A DNA stretch of 64,000 nucleotides, from NCBI RefSeq assembly GCF_910592395.1, contig NC_088310.1, positions 18,545,501 to 18,609,500 on the forward strand. The letters run 5' to 3'. Below, piece by piece: positions 11,736-23,816 of the stretch. The DNA comes from Lineus longissimus. Its lineage: Eukaryota > Nemertea > Pilidiophora > Heteronemertea > Lineidae. Below the pieces are notes generated by a model. It had not been told where the DNA came from. It saw only the letters and a program-made list of their open reading frames with translations, and did no database searches. Every line of letters starts with the position of its first letter. The first letter of the stretch is position 1. The translations under genes and the position numbers were made by a program.

Positions 11736-13139
11736 TTATGTTTTGCTTGGACCTTTGAGAAGAGTTGAACGAAATTTACGGTTGGTCAGCATGTAGATGA
11801 AGAAATTTAGCGAAGAATCGAGAACAGTCAAAAGAAGTCCCGCCTTGCGGATGAATCCTCCGATTCTCCAATAGGTTGCACCTCCTGCCAGCGCGAAATA
11901 TATCTGACCGACTCTGTCAATGCAGGCTGGAAGCTCGCAGATGAGAAATAAGGTACACGTACACGCCGTCATTACGGACAACTGGTGCTGCGCTGCTTCA
12001 TTCGAATCAGTGGTTCTTAGCTGCCTTGTCTTGGCCATGGTAGAAATGAGAGAAATGATGACAGCTAGGTTCAAGATTAGAAGCAGAAGAAGCGGTACCG
12101 CAAAAAGGACTGCTATATACACGGCCCAGTCAATGTAGCGTCCCAATTTCCCTGGGCCACGTTGTTTTACTCTATCCTGGTCATCAGGATAGCATGGGCT
12201 GGTATTCTTTGCTATATACATCCACCAGTAACGCCAGAGATTGCAAGCAAATGCAAGCACTACGATGAATACAATGGCTTTGTTGGCATTACTACGGGTT
12301 GCAATCAGCTTCCCTTTGAGAGGAAATATCAATTTGATGAACCTGAAAATCGACATGGTGGACATGATGCCAGATAATTTTCGAATATAAGTTTCTGTTG
12401 CCAGTTCGTAGTTCGGACAAGATGCCAGCACGTCCACCATGAAAACGCTCGCTATAAAAGCGTTAGCATTTGTTTTTTATGACACAGATCTGTGGAAGCT
12501 TAGGGAAACATCTACTATTTAGCTGTCAACGTTATGACCGTTTGAATAAATGAAAAAGACTTCTAAGAAATCTTACCAACAAAAATCGAAGTATCTTCTT
12601 CATGCAAGATATCTTGCCGTACTTCATGATAGTGTTGTCTGCATACATGCATCTACCGATAGGAACGAGAACGTGTTTTCACAGCCGACTCGACCTTCAA
12701 GAAGTCCGGACCCTTACCTGTCAATAGCCAGCAGAACCATCATGTGATTTCGCACCTCCACGCTTATGAAATACGGCGTCACAAAAGGAAAATAGATATA
12801 GGGCATGATTTGCAAGTCTCCGTTAATGAATACATCATCTCCATTTACGATCCTAGCAACAATATGCCGTAGTGGGAAAATAACGAACGAGGTGATCAAC
12901 ACTGCGGCGTCACTGAAGGCCAGAATGCGGAGGAGATAAAGCACTAGAGACTTTCTCTTTTCCATCACGGCGAATGTCCTGGCATTTAGGACATTCAGTA
13001 TGAGGCCCACGATGCAAATACATCCAATCCCGAAAACGTACATATTATGAGTGTACGTGAACCTGGCCGTATCTTTGAAGCATATACTTTGTTTGACAGT
13101 TGGCGCTGAGGGTGCGAAGGAGTACGGCGAGGTCGCCAT
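11736..13139 (-). CDS. Rhodopsin-class GPCR G4, two exons
   Basis: Exons are 12718-13139 and 11736-12342, 342 residues, with a 375-bp intron. The start is the ATG opening MATSPYS. The N-terminus (SAPTVKQSICFKDTARF) differs clearly from G1-G3 while the transmembrane core is conserved, so the extracellular end is the most variable part. ECL1 reads FVTPYF where G1 and G3 have VETPYF. The Cys-poor TM3, DRF, missing CWxP and NFFIY are kept. Its second-block copy is G8. Confidence 0.85.
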
Positions 13140-13771
13140 TCTTGGTATTCGTTAGTGTCAAATATTCGACCAAAGCGGGCTACAAATTGATATGATAGCC
13201 TACCGCTGGGCGTTTCCCCGTTAAGGCCGATGACAGTACATGCAGCCTCATAGCAGGGTTCGCATCGGCCGTCAGGATTATGTATTTTAATACGTAAGTT
13301 TTACGTAATATTAAGTATTCGAAAGCGCCTCAATATTGATTTTCAGTCCATAATATTTCGACACACAATAAGCAATGATAGCTGCTCCGAATCACGAGCG
13401 AGCGGCGTTTAGCTCTGAATTTTATGAAATGTACTGAGCAAGATACATGAAAATCAGGTTGTCAGAATAGTTAGTGTGATCAATGGCGTAGGGTACAGCA
13501 TTTTTTTATAATCCCCGATACGAACTTACACTGTACATGTATAAGGCTTCTTGTTTGTATGCGAGTCCAGTTGCGTTATTTTTGAAATTTCAATGCGCCA
13601 CGAAAAATGTATTGAATACTTTCAAAACCGACTGAAATGTATGCCTTTACCACGCATGATACAGAAGCGGTCTGCCAGAGAGTTGTACATGCGGGAGTGT
13701 CGCAACGACCCGGATAACGAGAAGAATCCTGCCGACTACGACCGAGGACGAGCAGGAAGCGGAGTATTATG
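13140..13771. other. G4 5' flank, no supported gene
   Basis: Aligns with 27,566-28,214 in the second block up to the shared ggaagcggag, where the copies part. A 40-70 codon open frame near 13,551 exists in both copies, but most differences between them change the amino acid, so coding is doubtful. Confidence 0.45.
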
Positions 13772-14826
13772 CTTAATAATCAGAAAATGTTTCAAAAATA
13801 CACGAAAAAAAGAATCACCGGGGTTCGAACCCGTGACCATCCAATCCGTTGTGCAACAGTCTAACCGCCGAGGCCATCAAGGCTTTACTGTGAGGGGTAT
13901 GATAGACAGGGATTTACCTCGTTCAATTCGTCGCCATATTGAAAAAGCGCCATGATTGTGACGAGGTCACGCTGGCGGAAGAGTAATTGGGTACAAATAG
14001 TCCCAGATAATCGTATAATTCAATATTGCGACAGAGTTTTCATGATATATCGTATTTATATAGCTCGGTGATATTATAGATAATGCTCGAAGTTGATTTA
14101 AATGTGTGAATGGCTTTCTCAAAAACATTTTAGAAGCGAGGTCAAAAGGGTCAAAAGAAATAGTCTTTGGCGCCAATGATGTCAGCAATGCCGGATTTGA
14201 ATTAAGATTCGAGTCGATTCTTTTGTAGTCGGAAATGCACATGCACACGGCAATCGTATCTATATAGCTCCGTGCACGTGACTTGAAGGGACAATTTCGG
14301 TGTAGGATTTAGGTGGCCAGGAAGGTGATATGTATATTGTAATTTAAAACTATCCGCCTGCTCATCACTGTAGTTACAAACTAAATGCTCATCACTAATA
14401 ATGAATTTAGCGTGTAATGTGAGACGGGTTTGACATGACCTGCAAATCTTAGATTTTTAAGCAAACGTACAGTTACATTCCGTTTTGGTGAGATCTTTTT
14501 TGCAGTTTGATGGTATGTCAATAATTCTCTCGGCTCCTTGAGAAGTCACGGTCCTACTTGAAGCTATTTTGCATGAAAAACAGCCAGTCTCATGCCAAAG
14601 TTTTCCCTTCAATAAAGAAAGATGGTAGCTGATTTTATGGTTTGAATGGCCATTTTGAAAAAGGGTTTGGAATCGAGGTCAACCAAAATAGCTGTTGGCC
14701 TCAATGTACCCTCGGGAATTCAAGCCGCCGACTAGTCAAACCAATCTCTGGAGTGCTCGAACACCTGGAATCAGTGTGTACTTCAACTTGAAAAGTTCGG
14801 GTGAAGGGGTTTTCTTCATGATAATC
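13772..14826. repeat. 1.26-kb repeat, unit A (partial)
   Basis: Member of the repeat family arrayed at 15.6-17.3 and 32.1-44.6 kb. It begins at the A-rich stretch just before the tRNA-like module and ends at ttcttcatgataat; the first 200 bp of a full unit are absent. It abuts the right edge of the first duplicated block. Confidence 0.8.
13815..13886 (-). repeat. tRNA-like Pol III module in unit A
   Basis: On the minus strand it reads TGGCCTCGGCGG (A-box-like) and, about 45 nt later, GGTTCGAACCC or similar (B-box-like), followed by a run of T that could end a Pol III transcript. The T-arm is recognisable but the acceptor stem does not pair, so this is a degenerate tRNA or SINE head and not a functional tRNA gene. 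Confidence 0.6.
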
Positions 14827-15618
14827 TATACTATAATGCGCGTTGTGGCCGCTAAATAGGAGGCGATTTTTGTTTCAAAATTGGGCCTCGAAAATGCGTC
14901 GAATTCTTGCAACTTTTGGTTTCGGAGGTGTGGATCATAAGTAAGAGTGTCACTGAGGGTGTCATACGTCGAATATCTTGGTGGTTTTAGAATAAATAAC
15001 AACTTTTCAGAGAGCACGTCGACTGGAGAGCTCCGCTCATTCTCAAAAGCATACACAAACTTCACGCATTATTCTCCCTGCCACATCAGTATTAGCTTCC
15101 AGCACGTATGTAGTGCTACACAACCTGGTCCATGGTGCAGGGTATTAGCAGGGAGATTAATGATTAGCCTATTCTATTTTAGTTCTATTCGAGAAACAGT
15201 TATGCCAGGATGGACAAAATATGTACAGTGGCCAGCGCTTGCTCTTTGATTTATTCTTTACTGACTGATGTTGTCAGTTTGAATTGTGTTCTGCATCTCT
15301 CCATGCACCTGGCTTTGATCCGACAGTGGCATTGGGTACGGGAGTGGGTAGGTGATATGCCTAATATGTGAGGGCCTTATTTGGAACAGGACCTGCTGTC
15401 ACTGGTCTCAATGCATTGTGTAAAATAGCGTACTCCAATCAATCTATTGGGGGTTGCATGTAGATAGCAGCAATAAGTCCCTAAATGCAGTTCATTGCGT
15501 GTTTAACCTTTAATAAAACTTTAGTAACGTTAGAAATTTAATGTAGTTCAATCATCGTGCCCATTTAACTAATGTATATTACATTTCAACTTTGCCCGCT
15601 CCATGGGTATATGCTAGT
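14827..15618. other. Unique sequence between repeat units
   Basis: About 0.8 kb with no match to the repeat unit or the receptors and no recognised gene. Confidence 0.4.
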
Positions 15619-16871
15619 ATTCACAATGGTATAAGATGATGGTATAAGAGGGCCGGCGAATCTAGGAACTGGAAGAAGAGGGATCGTGCACTGCATTTCT
15701 CATCAAAATTCCTGGACAGGTGTGTTCCAGAATTTCATGAGCGGTCAATTAAAAAAAGTTTACATCAATTAGGAGCCGTGCGTCTGGTGCACCCGCTTGG
15801 ATCCGCGCCGGATAAACGTACATGAATGAAAAAATATGAAAAAAACACGAAAAAAAGATTCGCCGGGGTTCGAACCCGTGACCATCCAATCCGTTGTGCA
15901 ACAGTCTAACCGCCAAGACCATTATGGCTTTACTGTAAGGGGCATGATAGACTGGGATTTACCTCGTTCAATTCGTCGCCATATTGAAAAAGCGCCATGA
16001 TTGTGACGAGGTCACGCTGGCGGAAGAGTAATTGGGGACAAATAGTCCCAGATAATCGTATAATTCAATATTGCGACAGAGTTTTCTTGATATATCGTAT
16101 TTATATAGCTCGGTGATATTATAGATAATGCTCGCAGTTGATTTAAATGTTTGAATGGCTTTCTCAAAAACATTTTAGAAGCGAGGTCAACAGGGTCAAA
16201 AGAAATAGTCTTTGGCGCCAATGATGTTGGCAATGCCGGATTTGAATTAAGATTCGAGTCGATTCTTTTGGAGTCGGAAATGCACATGCACACGGCAATC
16301 GTATCTATATAGCTCCGTGCACGTGACTTGAAGGGACAATTTCAGTGTGGGGTTTAGGTGGCCAGGAAGGTGATATGTACATTGTAATTTGAATCTATCC
16401 GCCTGCCCATCACTGTAGTTACAAACTAAATGCTCGTCACTAATAATGAATTGAGCGTGTAATGTGAGACGGGTTTGACATGACTTGCAAATCTTGGATT
16501 TTTAGGCAAACGTACAGTTACATTCCGTTATGGTGAGATCTTTTTGCAGTTTGATGGTATGTCAATAATTCTCTCAGCTCCTTGAGAAGTCACGGTCATA
16601 TATTTGAAGCTATTTTGCATGAAAAACAGCCTGTCTCATGCCAAAGTTGTCCCTTCAACAAAGAAAGATGGTAGCTGATTTTATGGTTTGAATGGCCATT
16701 TTGAAAAAGGGTTTGGAATCGAGGTCAACCAAAATAGCTGTTGGCCTCAATGTACCCTCGGGAATTCAAGCCGCCGACTAGTCAAACCAATCTCTGGAGT
16801 GCTCGAACACCTGGAAGCAGTGTGTACTTCAACTTGAAAAGTTCGGGTGAAGGGGTTTTCTTCATGATAAT
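15619..16871. repeat. 1.26-kb repeat, unit B1 (full)
   Basis: A full unit, from attcacaatggtataag to ttcttcatgataat, 1253 bp. It includes the tRNA-like module at about 15,861-15,924 on the minus strand. It runs directly into unit B2, head to tail. Confidence 0.85.
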
Positions 16872-17299
16872 ATTCACAATGGTATAAGATGATGGTATAA
16901 GAGGGCCGGCGAATCTAGGAACTGGAAGAAGAGGGAGCGTGCACTGCATTTCTCATCAAAATTCCTGGACAGGTGTGTTCCAAAATTTCATGAGCGGTCA
17001 ATTAAAAACAGTTTACATCAATTAGGAGCCGTGCGTCTGGTGTACCCGCTTGGATCCGCGCCTGATAAACGTACATGAATGAATGATAAAATAAGAAAAT
17101 GTTAAAAAAAACACGAACAAAAGATTCGCCGGGGTCCGAACCCGTGACCATCCAATCCGTTGTGCAACAGTCTAACCGCCGAGGCCATCAAGGCTTTACT
17201 GTGAGGGGTATGATAGACAGGGATTTACCTCGTTCAATTCGTCGCCATATTGAAAAAGCGCCATGATTGTGACGAGGTCACGCTGGCGGAAGAGTAATT
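16872..17299. repeat. 1.26-kb repeat, unit B2 (truncated)
   Basis: The first 428 bp of a unit, through the tRNA-like module to gcggaagagtaattg, where it is joined abruptly to the middle of a receptor exon 1 at 17,300. This junction is the left edge of the second duplicated block. Confidence 0.85.
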
Positions 17300-17694
17300 G
17301 TGATTTCGCACCTTTACACTTATGAAGCAGGGCGTCTCAACGGGGAAGTAAATGTAAGGCATGGTCTGCAAGCTCCGTTAATGAATACGTCATCTCCGTT
17401 TACGATCCTAGCGACAATATGCCGTAGTGGGAAAATAACGAACGAGATGATCAACACAGCGCCGTCACTGTAGGCCAGAATGCGGAGGAGATAAAGCACA
17501 AGAGACTTTCCCTTTTCCATCACGGCGAATGTCATGGCATTTAGGACATTCAGTATGAAGCCAATGATGCAAATAGACCCGATCCCAAAGACGTACATGT
17601 TATGAGTGTACGTGAAGTTGGCCGTGTCATAGAAGCATACCGTGGACTTCACGGTCTGCGAGGTTGTTGCGAGATCAAGCGATGGAGTCGCCAT
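17300..17694 (-). pseudogene. GPCR G5, exon 1 fragment
   Basis: Second-block copy of G1 exon 1. The coding start MATPSLDLA is present, but a one-base deletion near 17,371 shifts the frame. The exon is cut at 17,300 by the repeat, losing the end of TM3, the DRF motif and the splice donor. No exon 2 follows. It cannot make a receptor. Confidence 0.85.
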
Positions 17695-18391
17695 TTTTGT
17701 ATTGTTGCTGTATGTATATACTGCAGGTTGCCAAAAGCAGCTCCCGGCAGAATTACTGTTCCATCCACGAACCTATTTTACATACTCGGTTTGATAATTT
17801 GTCTGCTCCCGCCCTGTCTGATGATATATATCAGTTGTGTATCAGTGAGCAGCGAGTTCCTGTCAACTTTGCATTTATGACTTGACTAAAAATAGCCTGG
17901 CGGTTGCAAATAGCGTCTTAATATCAGACATTCATTAACTGGGCAATTATAGACTTTACGATATGTTATGTTGTGTTTAACATTTATTGTAAGCCAGAAT
18001 CCCTGGCACACTTCCACTTAATTCTACATGTATTTCCAATTAAATCGAACGCGCTTATCGCTGACTCTTAATTTCTTGCAACTTCTGTCAAATCAACGGG
18101 CACGGAGTCGGGTTTAACAGATTACAGCATAGAGATACGCATCAAGATGCAGAGCGGAAACAAAAATTCAAAGATGGCCACTATTTCGGCCATCTTGAAA
18201 ATCACAACCTATTAGAAAATGCGAGTTAAAGTACCTTCATCGACAGAAATTCGAAGGCACAGGCCATACATTGTCTATAGCACCTTTATTGCAGTGGAAT
18301 GTGGATGTAATTTTTAATCAAATTTGATCAAATTATGTTGTAGATGTGATTATAATTTCTTCCTGGCGTAACTGTTGTAAGCTACTGTGAA
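17695..18391. other. Receptor spacer with conserved hairpin
   Basis: Second-block copy of 2,954-3,669, with the hairpin at 18,167-18,199. No gene is seen. Confidence 0.5.
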
Positions 18392-19392
18392 TTATATTTT
18401 GCTTGGACCATTGAGAAAAGTTGAACGAAATTTACGGTTGGTCAGCATGTAGATGAAGAAATTCAGTGAAGAGTCGAGAACAATCAAAAGTAGTCCAGCC
18501 TTGCGGATGAATCCTCCAATTCTCCAGTAGGCTCCACTTCCACCGAGTGCGAAATACATGTATATTCGACCGACTCTGTCAATGCAGGCTTGAAGCTCAC
18601 AGATGAGAAATAAGGTGCATGTACACGCCGTCATTACGGACAACTGGTGCTGCGCTGCTTCATTCGAATCAGTGGTTCTTAGCTGCCTTGTCTTGGCCAT
18701 GGTCGAAATGAGAGAAGACAGCTAGGTTCAAGATTAAGAGTAGAAGAAGTGGGAGAGCAGACAGTACTGCCAAGTACATAATCCAGTCGACATAACGATA
18801 TCCACCTCGTCGTCCTTTTACGATATCTTGGTTTACGGGGTAACACGAGTTGGTATTCTTTGTGACGTAATTCATCCAGTAACGCCATAGATTACATGTA
18901 CAAGCAAAGGCAAGCACTACAATGAATACAATGGCTTTGTAGGTATTCCTACGGGTTGCAATCAGCTTCCCTTTAAGAGGAAAGATCAATTTGATGAACC
19001 TGAAAATCGACATGGTTGACTCTATGACAGATAATTACGAATACATGTGTAAGTTTTGGTGGCCAGTTTGTAGTTCAGACAGGATGCCAGCCATGAAAAC
19101 GCTCGCTATAAAAGCGCTGGTATTTGTTTCTTGAGACACAGATCTGTGGGAGCTCGGGGAAACATCTACTATTTACTTGTCAACGTCATGACCGTTTGCA
19201 TCTTTGAATCAATGAAAAAAACGTCGAAGAAATCTTACAAAAAAGTCCCAACCCTTACCTGTCAACGATGCAAATACATCCAACCCCGAAAATGTACATG
19301 TTATGAGTGTACGCGAACTTGGCCGTATCATAGATGCACACCCGAGACCTCACGGTCTGCAAGGTTGCGAGGTCAAGCGATGGTGTCGACAT
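18392..19392 (-). pseudogene. GPCR G6, deleted and frameshifted copy of G2
   Basis: The exon 1 remnant at 19,259-19,392 keeps the ATG, N-terminus, part of TM1 and the donor, but has lost 285 bp (95 codons, in frame) covering TM2 and TM3. Exon 2 at 18,392-18,999 carries a 5-bp deletion near 18,716 plus two 6-bp insertions, so the reading frame is broken between TM5 and the third loop. Both exons of intact G2 (419 and 601 bp) serve as reference. It is a pseudogene. Confidence 0.85.
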
Positions 19393-20230
19393 TTTTGTAT
19401 TGGGCTAAAAGGGCCCGCCAATGACGAAAAGTAGCTACGAAAATTTTGTCCCGTCCTCGGACCTATTAGCTGAGGTCTGCGCTCTCGTTGTTTTTAAAAT
19501 TACTGGTCCAGAGATTTGCCTATCAACAAGCCATGCTGGTAAAACTGAGAGCAAAACAAACCTTTGTTCGTTTCAACCGCGAACGCTTTAAATGACTGGA
19601 CTAAAAATTACCAGGTGTTTGCAAATAGCGGCTGCAATGTAATAATTGACTTTTGTGAGCGAAGTGTATACTAATGTATCACGATGTACATGTAACAGCA
19701 CTTCTTTATCAAATTATATTCGCGAGTATAAAGTTTCTTTGGAATTGATGTCCAGTTTTTAACAAGTTAGTTCTGAATTTTCAATTTTTATCAATGAAAT
19801 ACATTGTAACGGCGTTTATTACGAAGATTTCTTTCAAAGCGACATCTATAATGCATTCGGGATGTAATTGTTTACTGGAAACAGAACTGAGTTATCCACA
19901 CTTTTCAGTTAAACATATTCTTAAAGCGAGTACATGTATATCAACTTCTTTTTTCCACCAATTATTTGGCTATTGCGTCACACCTTTGGGCACTCAAACT
20001 AGGCTCCCGAATCGACAAGCATCGCAGCCTCTAGTGGTACACATCGAAATGCAGTGCGGAAACAAAAATTCAAAGATGGCTACCATTTCTACCATCTTGA
20101 AAATCACAAAGCGTTACAAGGTTTGATTTAAGATCGTCATGTTGTTGAATGACGCAGATCATCTTAAATTACGCTGCTACGGGCTCGGCGATCATTACGA
20201 TCGACAGAAATCCAAAGGGGTTTAGGTTAT
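19393..20230. other. Receptor 5' flank, no gene
   Basis: Second-block copy of 4,959-5,811, with the conserved hairpin at 20,069-20,101. No coding exon is recognised. Confidence 0.5.
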
Positions 20231-20506
20231 TCAACAAGGAAATCTAGTGTGATTCTGTCGGACTTTAAGCCAACTACTGCAACTGAGCTGGAGGGAATCA
20301 TTCGGTCCACACCAGTTAAAACATCCATGCTGGATCCTATTCCAGGTCAACTCCTCAAGGTCGTTTTGCCTAACATCTTACCATCTTTAGTTGAACTGAT
20401 CAACTGTTCCTTGTCTACTGGTGAATTCCCGGACACTATGAAGCTAGCTGTGATTACACCCATTTTAAAGAAGCAAGGGGCAGATGAGTCCGAGTTCAAG
20501 AACTAC

Positions 20507-22225
20507 TGCGTAAAGTGATAAATAAGTGTGCTCCAAAGTCATGTGCACTAGATCCCATGCCCACTTGGCTACTCAAGGAAAGTGTTGTTCTCAATGCCGT
20601 ATTGCCACTTCTTGTTCTGGCTATAAATGAGTCGGTCACAGCAGGTAAAGTTCCCGAGTCTTTTAAAAAGACACTAGTGACTCCCATTCTTAAAAAGCCA
20701 GGACTTGATCAAAATGTTCCAAAACACTATCGGCCAATTTCGAACCTCCCATTCCTAGCAAAGGTAACTGAAAAGGTTATCGCCCAGCAGCTCTTAACCC
20801 ACATGAAAGAGAATGGCATGGAGGACAAATTGCAGTCAGTATACAAATGTGGGCACAGCACCGAGACTGCTCTCCTTAAGATCAAATCTGACATCGATAC
20901 TGCTCTTGACCAGGGGAGGGGGATGATTCTCATCCTACTTGATATGTCTGCTGCATTCGATACCATCAATCAAGGCATTCTACTTAAACACCTTGAATGT
21001 AGCCTGGGTATCACAGGAAAAGCCCTGGAATGGTTTGAGTCTTACCTTTCCCTTCGATCCCAGACAGTTGTCATTAAGGGTCAGAGGTCAGACCCCAAAC
21101 CACTGCTGGGTGGCGTCCCACAGGGCTCAGTGTTGGGCCCACTTCTCTTCTCGATTTATATCCAGTCACTTGGAGAAGTTATCGAGAGACATCGTATGTT
21201 GCGACATGGTTTTGCAGACGACATCCAGCTGTACGACAGCTTCCATGTTTCGGAACATGGTCTCCAGGATGCTGTTGCCAGGGCTGAGGCGTGTGTATGT
21301 GATGTACGCAAGTGGCTTGGCCAAAACCACCTCAAGGGCAATGATGAGAAGACAGAATTTCTCATCGTTGCTTCAAAACGTAAACTGTCAAAGCTCAAGC
21401 CACTGCCGGTCATTAACATTGGACCATCCGCTATCCAGGCTTCTGCCCTGGTCAGGAACCTGGGAGCAATTTTCGATGAAAATATGGAAATGTCTCAACA
21501 AGTGTCAAAGGTGGTCAAGGATGTTTATTTTCAAATTCACAAAATCTCAAAGATCCGTAGACACCTTGACAATAAAACTTGTGCCCGTGTAATTAATGCC
21601 CTTGTAACACCAAGATTAGATTTTAAAAACAGCTTACTATTAGCACTACCGGAGTGTGAACTTTCAAGACTACAAAAAGTTCAGAATGCAGCTGCTAGGC
21701 TTCTAAGTAAGACCAAAAAGAGGGAACACATCACCCCTGTACTTAAGGAGCTGCACTGGTTGCCGGTGAGATCACGTATCCAGTATGAAGTGCTACTGCT
21801 GACGCATCAAGTCTTACATAATGACCAAAGCCCGGAGTACCTCAAGGAGTTCCTCAGTCTTCGTGCCCCGGACCGCAGGCTTCGGTCTTCCGAGGACCAA
21901 TGGCTCCTTTCCATACCACGGACAAGGGGCGTCTTCGGAGACCGTTGCCTGGGGAACTTGGCGCCCAGGCTGTGGAACTCACTTCCGGCCTGGATGCGTG
22001 ATCCATTGGCACCAGCGCCTTCAAAAAACATCTTAAAACTCACCTTTTTATTGAACACTTCGACACCAGCACCCAAATGATTTAATCTCTATGAATGTTT
22101 TAATATCTATGTACAATTTTCTCTTTTACTATGTGTTGTTTTTTAAATTGAATAGTGCTTTGCAAATGATTTTCATTCAAAAGCACTTTTAATATAATAA
22201 ATTATTATTATTATTATTATTATTA
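20507..22225 (+). mobile_element. LINE B, second-block copy (nested)
   Basis: Same insertion point inside LINE A as in the first block, with the same (TTA)n end. Confidence 0.82.
20509..22080 (+). CDS. LINE B reverse transcriptase, second copy
   Basis: Open over its whole length like the first copy. Only a handful of substitutions separate them (for example R to H before LECSLG, E to K before GQRSD, R to E in KKRGH). Motifs LDMSAAFDTI, GVPQGSVLGPLLF and FADD are intact. It is 5'-truncated with no native start. Confidence 0.83.
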   Translation, partial: RKVINKCAPKSCALDPMPTWLLKESVVLNAVLPLLVLAINESVTAGKVPESFKKTLVTPILKKPGLDQNVPKHYRPISNLPFLAKVTEKVIAQQLLTHMKENGMEDKLQSVYKCGHSTETALLKIKSDIDTALDQGRGMILILLDMSAAFDTINQGILLKHLECSLGITGKALEWFESYLSLRSQTVVIKGQRSDPKPLLGGVPQGSVLGPLLFSIYIQSLGEVIERHRMLRHGFADDIQLYDSFHVSEHGLQDAVARAEACVCDVRKWLGQNHLKGNDEKTEFLIVASKRKLSKLKPLPVINIGPSAIQASALVRNLGAIFDENMEMSQQVSKVVKDVYFQIHKISKIRRHLDNKTCARVINALVTPRLDFKNSLLLALPECELSRLQKVQNAAARLLSKTKKREHITPVLKELHWLPVRSRIQYEVLLLTHQVLHNDQSPEYLKEFLSLRAPDRRLRSSEDQWLLSIPRTRGVFGDRCLGNLAPRLWNSLPAWMRDPLAPAPSKNILKLTFLLNTSTPAPK

Positions 22226-23564
22226 CCGGCCTGTCTCCAACCTCTCATATTTTTCAAAGCTTCTGGAACGTGTGGTAGCAGCCAGGCTCCACAGCCATCT
22301 TACGGCTAGTAAAATGTATAATCCGCATCAGTCGGCTTACCGCTCCGGCCACAGTGTGGAGACTGCCCTGCTATCTATCACTAACAGTGTCCTTCAGAGC
22401 TTTGACAAAAAGGAGGGTTGTGCCATGGTTCTCTTGGACTTATCTGCCGCCTTTTATACCATTGACCACGAAATCATGATCTCGCGTCTGAAAGATGTTT
22501 TTGGTGTCCAGGGCAATGCACTTTCATGGTTTGAATCTTACTTAAGGGGCCGTGAGTTCAGGGTTAAAGTCGGTACCAGCCTGTCTGATATCCATGATCT
22601 GAAGCATGCCGTACCGCCGGGCAGCGTTCTCGCCCCTTTGCTTTTCTCATGCTACACTTATCCACTGGCGGAGGTTGTCGAGGGTCACCTCGTGGATGGC
22701 CATTTTTATGCTGATGATACCCAGGTCTGGCATGCCTTCAGCTTCTCTGACACTGCGTCACTGCAGCCCAGATCATCAATAGAATTGAAAGCTGCCTTGA
22801 TGATGTCCGCCTTTGGATGGCAGAGAACAAGCTTAAACTAAATGAGTCTAAAACCGAGTTCCTGCTGCTGCGGTCACCTCATCAGGAGGCCAAACTGGTG
22901 AAGGACAATGTGTGTTTGAGAGTCGGTAGTGCTCGAGTTGTCCCTAGCGAGTCTGTGCGCAATCTGGGTGTACTATTTGACAGTCATTTGTCATTTCATA
23001 AACAAATCTCCACGGTTGTCTCGTCGGGCTTCTTTTACTTGCGCAAGATTGCCTCTGTAAAACAATACCTTCCTGTTGATCTCTGAGGCAATCTTGTGCA
23101 TGCTTTTATCACATCCCGACTAGACTTCGGTAATTCACTTTATCTTGGTCTCCCAACCTATGAAATAAATAGATTAAAAAAAGCTACAAAACCAAGCAGC
23201 GAGGTTGTTGACGGGCAGCAGAAAATATGACCACATCACTCCAGTGCTACACCATCTGCACTGGCTGCCCGTCCAACAACGTATAAAGTTTAAAATTTTA
23301 ACTTTTGCTTTCAGAGCCGTGCAGGGCGCAGGCCCCGACTATCTCCAGCTCCCACTCCAGAGGCCAAGTCTCAGGACCAGGGCAAACTCGGCTCCAACTC
23401 TGGAGTGGAAGCGGGCCCAAAAGGTTACGGCTGGGGATAGAGCCTTCGCGGTCTGCGCCCCACGACTCTGGAATGCTTTGCCAATAACGATGCGGGCCAT
23501 CGATTATTTTAATGTTTTAAAAAGATCACTCAAGACTCACCTTTTTATTGAAGCTTTTGGGTAA
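22226..23564 (+). pseudogene. LINE A reverse transcriptase 3' part, second copy
   Basis: Shares the stop after LPVDL and the later frameshift with the first copy. It has further damage of its own: VPQG of motif B is VPPG, GPLLF is APLLF, and an extra frameshift near 22,763 separates motif C (FYADD) from the rest. Confidence 0.8.
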
Positions 23565-23816
23565 TTGTTTGATCTCACCTTTTTATGCATGTACAAAATG
23601 GTTTCATCTCTGTAAAGCGCCGCTGACAATTTATTTTTAGGCGGCGCTATATAAATTATTATTATTATTATTATATTATTATATTCATTGTTTATAACAC
23701 TTTTACAGTGGGATATGACTGTTTCCAGTTTCGCGTGGCTACATTCAGTAAACATTTACATGTACATGTAACTAAAATTTTGCGAATGTAAGTAAACTCG
23801 TGAACGCTTCTGTTAA

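Larger units (their letters stand above)
20231..23682 (+). mobile_element. LINE A, second-block copy
   Basis: Copy of the composite at 5,812-9,263, with the same truncation point, the same nested LINE B and the same 3' hairpin and (TTA)n tail. It was carried by the block duplication, not inserted independently. Confidence 0.85.

Noticed and set aside
13815-13886. Functional tRNA gene
   Set aside because: A- and B-box-like elements are present but the acceptor stem does not pair; called a tRNA-like module instead.
13551-13955. Open frame upstream of G4, also present near 28,001
   Set aside because: The two copies differ mostly at amino-acid-changing positions, and the first runs into the repeat unit.
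16012-16293. Conserved 93-codon minus-strand frame in each 1.26-kb repeat unit
   Set aside because: Kept by the youth of the copies; no motif, and differences between units are not biased to silent sites.
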